Positions 42,698 to 50,264 of a stretch of 64,000 bases of DNA are shown in pieces (the stretch's first letter is position 1; every line of letters starts with the position of its first letter). Made by a program: the position numbers and the translations under genes. The notes under the pieces were generated by a model, which was not told where the DNA came from, did no database searches, and saw nothing but the letters and a program-made list of their open reading frames with translations. Source of the DNA: Muribaculum sp. (GTDB lineage Bacteria > Bacillota > Clostridia > Lachnospirales > Lachnospiraceae); the NCBI GenBank assembly GCA_023663505.1, contig JAMPHH010000013.1, positions 1-64,000 of the forward strand. Reading direction: 5' to 3'.

Positions 42698-42728
42698 AAA
42701 GCAACAAGGCTGCCCTTTGTGGACAGCC
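42698..42728 (-). terminator. probable intrinsic terminator after zapA
   Basis: On the minus strand GGCTGTCC (42728-42721), loop ACAAA, GGGCAGCC (42715-42708) with one mismatch, then TTGTTGCTTTATG. Directly after the zapA stop codon. Confidence 0.5.
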
Positions 42729-42736
42729 GCGCAATC

Positions 42737-43144
42737 CTATTTCTTGCTATTCTTCAACTCTGTCTCTAAACGAACGATTTTCTTGGAGCTTTCATTCGCC
42801 TCCGTCTGAAGCCCCTTGATCTTCCCCTCGGAGGTTTCCAGCTTAATCTGCGCGGCGATCAATTCATGCTTAAGGCTGTACAGCTCCTTCTCCTTATTCT
42901 GCAGCTCCTCCTCCAAAACATCGATCTGCTTCTTCGCCTTGAAAAAATCATCTGCGATATTCAACTGAAGCAGGACATTCTGAATATCCATGGGCTGACG
43001 CTTAAAACTGTCCACTTTATTGTACTCGTTAATTTTATTGTTGATATAGGAGGCAACCTTTTGAAGATACTCCTCACTCTCATTCCCGCTTAGGGTGAGC
43101 ACCTTTCCGCCGATGATCACCTCTGTATCTGTTTTGGCTGACAT
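42737..43144 (-). CDS. zapA: cell division protein ZapA
   Basis: Stabilises FtsZ polymers at midcell. 135 residues: the N-terminal ZapA domain (EVIIGGKVLTLSGNESEEYLQKVASYIN) then a long coiled coil (about 70-135) rich in Glu, Lys and Leu, which is longer than in Bacillus ZapA (about 85 residues) but usual in clostridia. Start at 43144 has GAGGTG upstream. A strong promoter lies at 43224-43252 and the gene precedes the U32 gene. Confidence 0.85.
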   Translation of the reverse strand: MSAKTDTEVIIGGKVLTLSGNESEEYLQKVASYINNKINEYNKVDSFKRQPMDIQNVLLQLNIADDFFKAKKQIDVLEEELQNKEKELYSLKHELIAAQIKLETSEGKIKGLQTEANESSKKIVRLETELKNSKK

Positions 43145-43223
43145 TTCACACCTCTTTTGCAATATCTATTGTGCCAAGCAACTACAACATCTATTCCTAG
43201 AAAATCATCACATAACAATATCT

Positions 43224-43252
43224 ATTATATATCATATCGCAAATACAGGCAA
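43224..43252 (-). promoter_or_regulatory. sigma-A promoter of zapA
   Basis: TTGCCT (43252-43247), 17 nt, TATAAT (43229-43224) on the minus strand, about 80 bp upstream of the start codon. The -10 is perfect. Confidence 0.7.
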
Positions 43253-43292
43253 TAGTTTTATTCAAAGATTTGGCGTCATAAAAGATTTGCCG

Positions 43293-44294
43293 TCATTCCT
43301 TCATGGCTTGAATACCTAAGTGACGATAAGCGGAATCCGTCGCCACGCGCCCTCTGGGGGTACGGTTGATCAACCCTGACTTGATCAGATATGGCTCGTA
43401 TACGTCCTCTATGGTTCCCGCGTCCTCCCCGATTGCCGCCGCCAGAGTGTCAAGCCCCACAGGTCCGCCCTGGAACTTCTGAATCATGACCGTCAGCATA
43501 TTGCGGTCGATATGATCCAGTCCCAGCTTGTCCACGTCCATAAGATCAAGCGCTGTGCGCGCCACCTCGTCGGTGATAATGCCGTCATATTTCACCTGAG
43601 CAAAATCCCGCACGCGCTTTAGGATTCGATTCGCCAGTCTCGGTGTGCCGCGGCTTCTCCTAGCCATCTCCAGGGCGCCCCCGCGCTCAATCTCCACATC
43701 AAGTATTTTGGCGGAATGCATGATGATCTGCTGCAATTCCTCTATCTCGTAAAATTCCAAATGATGAATCATGCCAAAACGGTCTCTTAACGGCGCGGTC
43801 AAAAGCCCCGCCCTCGTGGTCGCGCCCACCAAGGTAAAATGCGGCAGGTCCAGCCGCACGGAGCGAGCGGTCGCCCCCTTTCCAATCAGGATATCAATAC
43901 AAAAATCCTCCATCGCGGGGTAGAGAACCTCCTCCACCTGACGGTTCAGGCGATGAATCTCGTCCACAAAGAGAAGATCTCCCTCCTCCAAATTGTTCAA
44001 AATAGCAGCCATCTCCCCCGGCTTCTCGATCGCGGGACCGCTGGTCACCTTCATATGCACGCCCATCTCGTTGGCGATAATGCCCGCGAGCGTGGTCTTG
44101 CCCAACCCGGGCGGTCCATAGAAAAGCACATGGTCCAAGGAATCACCGCGCTGCTTGGCCGCGTCAATATAAATCTTTAGATTCTCTTTGATTTTGCTCT
44201 GACCTATGTAATCCTTCAAGGTCTGTGGTCTGAGCGACCCCTCAATCTTGACATCCTCCGAAGTCAGATTCGTCTCAATCGTCCTTTTCTGCAT
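43293..44294 (-). CDS. ruvB: Holliday junction branch migration helicase RuvB
   Basis: AAA+ motor that drives branch migration with RuvA. About 333 residues: EGSLRPQTLKDYIGQ, Walker A GPPGLGKTT, Walker B LLFVDEIHRLNR, sensor GATTRAG, and the winged-helix C-terminus ending HLGIQAMKE. ATG at 44294 is taken; a TTG four codons upstream (44306) lies closer to the GAGG site and is a real alternative. Follows ruvA, with a run of 16-bp tandem repeats between. Confidence 0.96.
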   Translation of the reverse strand: MQKRTIETNLTSEDVKIEGSLRPQTLKDYIGQSKIKENLKIYIDAAKQRGDSLDHVLFYGPPGLGKTTLAGIIANEMGVHMKVTSGPAIEKPGEMAAILNNLEEGDLLFVDEIHRLNRQVEEVLYPAMEDFCIDILIGKGATARSVRLDLPHFTLVGATTRAGLLTAPLRDRFGMIHHLEFYEIEELQQIIMHSAKILDVEIERGGALEMARRSRGTPRLANRILKRVRDFAQVKYDGIITDEVARTALDLMDVDKLGLDHIDRNMLTVMIQKFQGGPVGLDTLAAAIGEDAGTIEDVYEPYLIKSGLINRTPRGRVATDSAYRHLGIQAMKE

Positions 44295-44305
44295 AGCGAT
44301 TCCCA

Positions 44306-44369
44306 ATTTCCTCTAAATAAGATTTTCCTTAAACCGTATTTTCTCTAAACAAGATTTTCTCTAAACAAG
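44306..44369. repeat. four 16-bp tandem repeats spanning the ruvA-ruvB junction
   Basis: Units of 16 bp start at 44306, 44322, 44338 and 44354; the last two are identical (ATTTTCTCTAAACAAG), the first two diverged. The fourth overlaps the last codons and stop of ruvA (ending 44361), so the array looks like expansion of the end of ruvA into the spacer. It places the repeats just ahead of the ruvB ribosome site. Confidence 0.85.
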
Positions 44370-44963
44370 ATTCTTTAATGCCGCCTTCAGCACCGCGCCG
44401 GAATCCATATCCTCGATTCCCGAGATAGCGTTCACCGCCCTGATGCTCTCCGTCTGCCCATATCCGAGCGCCACGAGAGCCTCCACAGCCTCCTGCTTCT
44501 GGGGGGTGATCCGATTCCCCTCCGCCGTCGCCTGAACCTCCCTACCAATCAACACGTCATCGACATGTATCTTGTCCTTTAAGTCCAGAATCAACCGTTC
44601 CGCAGTGCGCGCGCCAATCCCCGGCGCTTGGCTGATCGCCTTGACATTCTTTGTCATAATGGCAAAACGAAGCGAATCCGCGTCCATCACGGACAGGATT
44701 GCCAACGCCCCCTTGGGACCGATTCCGTTGACCGTGATACACAGCTTGAAAATATCCAAATCCTTTTTGGCAAGAAACCCATATAACAGGAAGGCGTCCT
44801 CCCGCACCAAGGTGTAGGTGTAGAGCCGCGCCTCCTCCCCGATATTCGGCAGCCGCGCCGCCGTGCTTGAGGAAATCTTTACATTTATGCCAATCCCGCC
44901 CACGTCGAGCACTACATTATCCTCAGCGATATCCTCTATCACGCCCTGCACAAACGCTATCAT
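44361..44963 (-). CDS. ruvA: Holliday junction branch migration protein RuvA
   Basis: Tetrameric junction-binding protein; with RuvB it moves junctions and with RecU (1753-2286) they are resolved. 200 residues: OB domain starting MIAFVQGVIEDI, two helix-hairpin-helix motifs (KLCITVNGIGPKGALAIL and SQAPGIGARTAERLILDL) and a C-terminal RuvB-binding domain. Its stop codon lies inside the 16-bp tandem repeat array, and the last residues KNLV are part of the repeat unit. Confidence 0.96.
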   Translation of the reverse strand: MIAFVQGVIEDIAEDNVVLDVGGIGINVKISSSTAARLPNIGEEARLYTYTLVREDAFLLYGFLAKKDLDIFKLCITVNGIGPKGALAILSVMDADSLRFAIMTKNVKAISQAPGIGARTAERLILDLKDKIHVDDVLIGREVQATAEGNRITPQKQEAVEALVALGYGQTESIRAVNAISGIEDMDSGAVLKAALKNLV

Positions 44964-44986
44964 ATCGTCTCTCCTTCTTGCTGCTC

Positions 44987-46375
44987 TCAGGCAGCCACAT
45001 AACTCTTAAGCAATCTGCGATATACGATCACAAAGCATAACACATGCACGGCAAACGTCAGCGCCCAACTGATCGGATAGGACGCATACAGACAGGTTAG
45101 TGTCCGATAATTTTGGAAGACCGTGTAAATCCATACCACCCGAAACAGACATGCCCCTGTCAATGACACCAGCATCGGCATCACCGAATATCCCAAGCCT
45201 CTCAGCACACCCACCATCACGTCCATCATACCGCAGAAGCAATATGTGGTGCAGATAATGCTCATGCGCAGCGCCCCGTATCGAATCACCTCTGCATCCG
45301 GCGAATAGAGCCGCAGCAATACGCCCGAGCCCAGATATGCCAGATTGCCAAATACTAAGCCGACCGCCATCACAAGCCCCTGACAGATCAGCAATATTTT
45401 ACCGATATTCTTGTATTTTCTCGCACCGTAATTCTGTCCGGCAAAGCTGATGATCGTCTGGGAAAAGGAATTCATCGCCGTGTACACGAAGCCCTCCAGA
45501 TTAGAGCCCGCCGTGTTGCCCGCCATGGCGACCGAACCAAAGGAATTCACCGATGACTGGATCAGCACGTTGGAAATGGAGAAAAGCGAGTTCTGAAGTC
45601 CCGCAGGCAGACCGATCTGCAGCATTTTCCACAGCTTATCCGGCACAATGCGCAGCTTGGAAAGCTCAAGCTTGTAATCCGCGTCGGACAGCATCAGACA
45701 CCTGATGACCAGCGCAGCGGAAACTCCCTGTGATATCACCGTGGCAAGGGCAACCCCCGCCACCCCCATGGAAAAGAGGATCACAAAGATTAGATTCAGG
45801 ATCACATTGACCACGCCCGCCCCCAGCAGGTAATACAAGGGTCTCTTGGTGTCACCCACTGCCCGAAGCACTGCCGCCCCAAAATTATATGCCATCGTAA
45901 AGGGCATTCCGACAAAATAGATACACATATACAGAGTAGACTGCCCGATGACGTCCTCCGGCGTCCCCATCCAAGTGAGCGCAGGCTTCGCCACCGCAAT
46001 GCCGATAAACACCAACAAAAAACCGCTGATAACAGCAGTCAGGATCGCCGTGTGCACCATCTCGGACAGCTCCCTGCGCTGCCCGCCGCCGTAAAATCTC
46101 GCCGCCAATACATTGGTTCCCACGGAAAGCCCGATAAAAAGATTCACCAACAGATTGGTCAGGGAGCTTGTGGAGCCCACCGCCGCCAATGCGTCGCTCC
46201 CCGCAAAGTGTCCCACCACCACAATATCCGCGGCGTTAAACAAAAGCTGCAAAATACCTGAGAGCATCAACGGGATATAAAAAATCAGGATTTTCCCCAG
46301 AAAAGGACCGCTGCACATGTCTATCTCATATTTCCCTGCAGCCTGCCCTGTGCGGACATTTGATTGCTCCGCCAT
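44987..46375 (-). CDS. MATE-family efflux transporter
   Basis: 462 residues with about twelve membrane helices in two homologous halves: ILIFYIPLMLSGILQLLFN with ADIVVVGHFAGSDALAAVG in the first and the matching GLPAGLQNSLFSISN with NSFGSVAMAGNT in the second. MATE proteins export cationic drugs or metabolites using sodium or proton gradients; the substrate is unknown. It ends 23 bp before ruvA, so it may share a transcript with ruvAB without functional meaning, and follows leuD by 35 bp. Confidence 0.92.
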   Translation of the reverse strand: MAEQSNVRTGQAAGKYEIDMCSGPFLGKILIFYIPLMLSGILQLLFNAADIVVVGHFAGSDALAAVGSTSSLTNLLVNLFIGLSVGTNVLAARFYGGGQRRELSEMVHTAILTAVISGFLLVFIGIAVAKPALTWMGTPEDVIGQSTLYMCIYFVGMPFTMAYNFGAAVLRAVGDTKRPLYYLLGAGVVNVILNLIFVILFSMGVAGVALATVISQGVSAALVIRCLMLSDADYKLELSKLRIVPDKLWKMLQIGLPAGLQNSLFSISNVLIQSSVNSFGSVAMAGNTAGSNLEGFVYTAMNSFSQTIISFAGQNYGARKYKNIGKILLICQGLVMAVGLVFGNLAYLGSGVLLRLYSPDAEVIRYGALRMSIICTTYCFCGMMDVMVGVLRGLGYSVMPMLVSLTGACLFRVVWIYTVFQNYRTLTCLYASYPISWALTFAVHVLCFVIVYRRLLKSYVAA

Positions 46376-46410
46376 TCTCCTTCGCCTCTTTTCGTATTCC
46401 GGCTGCCTTT

Positions 46411-46902
46411 TTAATTGCCGTTGTTGATGTAATTGACCAAGCCCTCCGCAGCGATGATCCTCTGCATGAACTCCGGAAACGCCTGTCCCTTGAAGCTTGT
46501 GCCCTTGGTCAGATTCGTTATGACACCAGTGTCAAAATTCACCTCGACCTCATCTCCCGCATCAATCCCCTTGGACGCCTCCGGACACTCGATTATAGGC
46601 AGTCCGATATTGATCGCATTGCGGTAGAAAATGCGGGCGAAGGTCTCCGCGATCACACAGCTTACCCCCGCTGCCTTGATAGCGATAGGGGCATGCTCAC
46701 GAGATGACCCACAGCCGAAATTCTTGTCGGCGACAATGATGTCCCCCTTTTTGACATTCTTGATAAAATCCTTGTCAATGTCCTCCATACAATGTGTTGC
46801 AAGCTCCGCGGGGTCGGAGGAATTTAAGTACCTCGCGGGAATGATAACGTCCGTGTCCACATTGTCGCCATATTTGAAAACAGTACCTTTTGCGTTGTTC
46901 AT
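46411..46902 (-). CDS. leuD: 3-isopropylmalate dehydratase small subunit
   Basis: With LeuC isomerises 2- to 3-isopropylmalate in leucine synthesis. 163 residues: GDNVDTDVIIPARYL, GCGSSREHAP (substrate loop) and FARIFYRNAINIGLP, all standard for the short, archaeal/clostridial form. GAAAGGA seven bases before the ATG at 46902 fixes the start. The leuC-leuD spacing is 167 bp and carries duplicated palindromic repeats; leuA and leuB are not in the window. Confidence 0.95.
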   Translation of the reverse strand: MNNAKGTVFKYGDNVDTDVIIPARYLNSSDPAELATHCMEDIDKDFIKNVKKGDIIVADKNFGCGSSREHAPIAIKAAGVSCVIAETFARIFYRNAINIGLPIIECPEASKGIDAGDEVEVNFDTGVITNLTKGTSFKGQAFPEFMQRIIAAEGLVNYINNGN

Positions 46903-46975
46903 AATTATATTCCTTTCTATAATTCGCGGAGATATATCTCCTTGTCTCCGTGTCACCTTGCCCGGATTCCCCGGA

Positions 46976-47079
46976 GTCAAAGATATCTCTTAGATATTTC
47001 GTTAGTTCAACGTGATGAATACCATGAAGCGGTTGACGCTCTCGTCAGAGATATCTCTGGGATTTTTCGTCAGCCCAAC
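46976..47079. repeat. 36-bp imperfect direct repeats with palindromes between leuC and leuD
   Basis: 46976-47011 and 47044-47079 match at 29 of 36 positions; the second copy runs into the last codons of leuC. Three palindromes recur in the spacer: GGAGATATATCTCC (46928-46941), AGATATCT (46981-46988) and CAGAGATATCTCTG (47046-47059). They could modulate leuD expression or reflect local duplication of the leuC end. Confidence 0.75.
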
Positions 47080-48341
47080 TCTCTGGGACAGGATATCTTA
47101 CCTGTGATCGCGCTCGCCGCCGCCACAGCCGGACTTGCCAGATAGATTTCCGAGTTCACATGTCCCATGCGCCCCACGAAATTGCGGTTAGTGGTGGAGA
47201 CACAGCGCTCCCCCTCCGCCAAGATTCCCATGTAACCGCCAAGACAGGGACCGCAGGTGGGTGTGCTGACAATGGCTCCCGCTTCGATGAAGCTCTTCAA
47301 CAGCCCTTCCTCCATCGCCTGCATGTAGATCGCCTGTGTCGCGGGAATCACGATACAGCGCATTCCCTTTGCCACATGCCTTCCCTTCAAAACCTCCGCC
47401 GCCGTGCGCAGATCGTCCAAGCGTCCGTTGGTGCAGGAACCGATCACCACCTGATCGATCACTATATCGTCCATAGCGTTAATCTCGCTCATGGTATGCG
47501 TATTCTCCGGAAGATGCGGGAACGCCACCGTGGGCTCCAGCTTGCTTAAATCTATTGTATATTCCGCATCATACACCGCGTCCGCATCCGCCTCATAAAT
47601 CTTATATGACTTGGCGCTATGCTCCTTCATATATGCGATCGCAAGCTCGTCCACGGGGAAAATCCCGTTCTTGCCCCCCGCCTCGATCGCCATGTTCGCA
47701 ATCGTGAAGCGGTCGTCCATCGTGAGGTTCGCAATGCCGTCTCCCACAAACTCCATGGACTTGTACAGCGCGCCGTCCACGCCTATCATTCCGATAATAT
47801 GCAGGATCACATCTTTGCCGCTGACCCATTTGGAGGGCTTGCCCGTCAGGATAAATTTGATCGCCGAGGGAACCTTGAACCACGCCTTGCCCGTCGCCAT
47901 GCCCGCAGCCATATCCGTGCTGCCCACTCCGGTGGAGAAAGCCCCCAGTGCGCCGTATGTACAGGTGTGGGAATCCGCGCCAATGATCACATCGCCCGCC
48001 ACGGTAAGTCCCTTCTCAGGCAAAAGCGCATGCTCGATGCCCATCTCACCCACCTCGAAATAATTCGTGATCTCGTTGCGCTTCGCAAACTCGCGCACAC
48101 ATTTACAGTGCTCCGCGGACTTGATATCTTTATTGGGCACAAAATGATCGGGCACCAGAGCGATCTTGTCCTTGTCAAAGACCCCCTTCACCTTCATTTT
48201 GTCCATCTCCTTGATCGCCACCGGACTGGTAATGTCATTGCCCAGCACTAGATCCAGCTTCGCCTCAATGAGCTGTCCGGCCTCCACCTGCTCCAAGCCC
48301 GCCGCGGCAGCCAGAATCTTCTGTGTCATCGTCATACCCAT
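47070..48341 (-). CDS. leuC: 3-isopropylmalate dehydratase large subunit
   Basis: Aconitase-family enzyme with a 4Fe-4S cluster. 423 residues: GMTMTQKILA start, DSHTCTYGALGAF with the first cluster cysteine, VIGSCTNGRLDDLR and GPCLGGYMGIL with the others. The ATG at 48341 follows GGAGGAAG; longer in-frame starts up to 48392 have no site. It is the first gene of a leuC-leuD unit; a strong inverted repeat overlaps its probable promoter. Confidence 0.96.
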   Translation of the reverse strand: MGMTMTQKILAAAAGLEQVEAGQLIEAKLDLVLGNDITSPVAIKEMDKMKVKGVFDKDKIALVPDHFVPNKDIKSAEHCKCVREFAKRNEITNYFEVGEMGIEHALLPEKGLTVAGDVIIGADSHTCTYGALGAFSTGVGSTDMAAGMATGKAWFKVPSAIKFILTGKPSKWVSGKDVILHIIGMIGVDGALYKSMEFVGDGIANLTMDDRFTIANMAIEAGGKNGIFPVDELAIAYMKEHSAKSYKIYEADADAVYDAEYTIDLSKLEPTVAFPHLPENTHTMSEINAMDDIVIDQVVIGSCTNGRLDDLRTAAEVLKGRHVAKGMRCIVIPATQAIYMQAMEEGLLKSFIEAGAIVSTPTCGPCLGGYMGILAEGERCVSTTNRNFVGRMGHVNSEIYLASPAVAAASAITGKISCPRELG

Positions 48342-48363
48342 AGCTTCTTCCTCCATCAAAAAA

Positions 48364-48421
48364 ATCTGTCTCAAAATGTCATTCATTATCATAACACAGA
48401 TTAAGACATTTTGAAACAGAT
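48364..48421 (-). terminator. 17-bp inverted repeat: intrinsic terminator or operator upstream of leuC
   Basis: On the minus strand ATCTGTTTCAAAATGTC (48421-48405) pairs with GACATTTTGAGACAGAT (48380-48364), one G-U pair, loop of 24 nt, then a run of T. It ends transcription coming from the membrane protein gene at 48452. The loop contains TATGAT with a weak TTTCAA 17 nt before it, so the leuC promoter may lie inside the repeat, making it a possible operator too. Confidence 0.65.
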
Positions 48422-48451
48422 ATTTTTATCCGGACTTATTCATGCGGAAGC

Positions 48452-50077
48452 TCAGCCCTCCACTGAACCTTTGCGAGGCAGGATTTCCATACCGTAATAA
48501 TATAACAAAAATAAAAGCGACATGGTAATCTGTCCCGTTGTTGTAGCCTGCTCAAACATCCCGTAGGTCATAATGGCAGTCATAAACACGGCTCCTACGA
48601 TTCCCTCCATATCTCTCCGCCTTATCATGCGCAGCAGACACCAAAAATTCCATACCAGATATAAAATACCCGGAATGATACCATACAAAACCGCAATATG
48701 CAGGAACATATTATGTGCGTTTCCGAACAAAACGTCCTCTCTGTAATAAAATATCAGGCTGTTATGTCCCTCAAAATTAAGATGTCGGAGGAAAAACGAC
48801 CATATTGCAATCCTCGCAGGATCCAATTGCCCCTCGTTATCTCCTTTTCGGCTCTCCGCAATAAACGGATGCTCCCTAGAGCTCCCGGGTTCTATATATT
48901 CCGCCGCATCCGACTTGATGCTAAGCGGTGTACTGATATGAAGCTTGCCGTCCTTAATCCTTAGATTAATCTTCATCGTGCTCAGAATACGCCCAATATT
49001 CGTGTTGACGGCACGCTCAAACGATACATATCTTTCACTGTTCCATGGGTCAAACGAACGGACGCTCTTTTCGTCATTGTACTCACCGTCAAACCAGATA
49101 GGGTGATGCAGCACCGTTGGCAGATATCTCACGCATCCGTAAGCGGCGGGAAAAAGCAAAAGCGCACATATTCCCATCAAAGCCGCCTGCATCAGCCAAT
49201 GCTTGAAGCTTTTTCTCATGATGACATCAAATGAGATGTATCCCATAAGAGTGCCTGCCATAGCGCCCAAAAGCGAGGATTTGCTCCCCGTAAGCAGCAG
49301 AAGGCTTACGCATCCTGCCGCCATGATAAAGCATAGGATTCTCAGACTCCTTCTCCAGCCCTTCTTCTGCCCGTACAGCCACAATCCCATGAACGCACAG
49401 TATGCAATCATATAAAATATACCGCTCTGCGTCTCGCCAAGATACATCCCCTTATAACGTGTATGGTCATACGGTCGGAATGCAAAGGCAAGACATTGCT
49501 GCCCGATAAACCAAGCCGCCATTCCGACCAATATTCCGAGCATAAAGTCTTCCCTGCGATTGCTGGGAATGCCTATGAGATAAAAGCATCCAAACAGCAT
49601 CAGATAAAATCCCGGCCATATTGTATTATTTATCGATATCAGCATCAAAAACAGGCTCAGCATCACAGTACCGAAACACACTTTTGAGATACGCCATTCT
49701 CCAAAAATATTTTTTCTGTCCCATATAATATATATAATAAGTGTGGCAATACAGAGGCAGCTTAACGCCGCGGCGTTCCACTGTCCCCAATAGGGCTTAC
49801 GCGACCGAAACAGCACAACCGCCACGATAAAAACCACCACACAGGCGCAGCCCCAGACCTTGGTCTGCTTTAGCGCGAAGAAGGCTTTATTCATAGACGG
49901 AATCAACATGAAAAATACGACCAAGCCAATCAGATTGGCAAACAACATCTGAATGTTCCCAACAGCGCTGTTGCGGCGTTGATCTATAATTCCAAGGCAA
50001 AGGGCGCATACTGCATACCAAAGAATATATTTATGCTTCTCCAAATTGTGAAACGCATTCTCTTTAAAACTGCCCAT
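48452..50077 (-). CDS. O-antigen-ligase/polymerase-like membrane protein
   Basis: 541 residues, about twelve hydrophobic helices. The C-terminal part has a long extracytoplasmic loop (about 305-430) and the Wzy_C-type block around GHNSLIFYYRED and NAHNMFLHIAVLYG, seen in O-antigen ligases and polymerases that link glycans to lipid or wall carriers. No other polysaccharide gene adjoins it, so the glycan is unknown. A perfect -10 promoter at 50156-50185 drives it, and a 26-codon frame overlaps its start. Confidence 0.8.
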   Translation of the reverse strand: MGSFKENAFHNLEKHKYILWYAVCALCLGIIDQRRNSAVGNIQMLFANLIGLVVFFMLIPSMNKAFFALKQTKVWGCACVVVFIVAVVLFRSRKPYWGQWNAAALSCLCIATLIIYIIWDRKNIFGEWRISKVCFGTVMLSLFLMLISINNTIWPGFYLMLFGCFYLIGIPSNRREDFMLGILVGMAAWFIGQQCLAFAFRPYDHTRYKGMYLGETQSGIFYMIAYCAFMGLWLYGQKKGWRRSLRILCFIMAAGCVSLLLLTGSKSSLLGAMAGTLMGYISFDVIMRKSFKHWLMQAALMGICALLLFPAAYGCVRYLPTVLHHPIWFDGEYNDEKSVRSFDPWNSERYVSFERAVNTNIGRILSTMKINLRIKDGKLHISTPLSIKSDAAEYIEPGSSREHPFIAESRKGDNEGQLDPARIAIWSFFLRHLNFEGHNSLIFYYREDVLFGNAHNMFLHIAVLYGIIPGILYLVWNFWCLLRMIRRRDMEGIVGAVFMTAIMTYGMFEQATTTGQITMSLLFLLYYYGMEILPRKGSVEG

Positions 50078-50144
50078 ATTTTCTCAAATACTCCTTTAAG
50101 GCAAGCTGCTTATCTGTCAAATCCGCACACTCTTTTTCAACCAT
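50064..50144 (-). CDS. 26-codon upstream open frame overlapping the O-antigen-ligase-like gene
   Basis: ATG at 50144, TAA at 50064-50066, encoding MVEKECADLTDKQLALKEY and seven more residues. It begins about 5 nt after the predicted transcription start and its last 14 bases overlap the start codon region of the large gene, whose AAAGGAG site lies inside it. It could be a coupling or regulatory leader peptide. No ribosome site precedes it. Coding status is uncertain. Confidence 0.35.
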   Translation of the reverse strand: MVEKECADLTDKQLALKEYLRKYGQF

Positions 50145-50155
50145 GTTGTTCTTCA

Positions 50156-50185
50156 ATTATACAGTCTCTTTGGTTTGTCTGTCAA
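50156..50185 (-). promoter_or_regulatory. sigma-A promoter of the O-antigen-ligase-like gene
   Basis: TTGACA (50185-50180), 18 nt, TATAAT (50161-50156), with TG just before the -10. Both hexamers are perfect. Predicted start near 50149. The stretch 50186-50264 shows nothing else. Confidence 0.78.
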
Positions 50186-50264
50186 TCATACATGCCTTTT
50201 ATCTGCCGCGATAATGCGTTGACCGATTGCTTTTCCTGTAATGCGGCTGAACGATAGACTTTAT

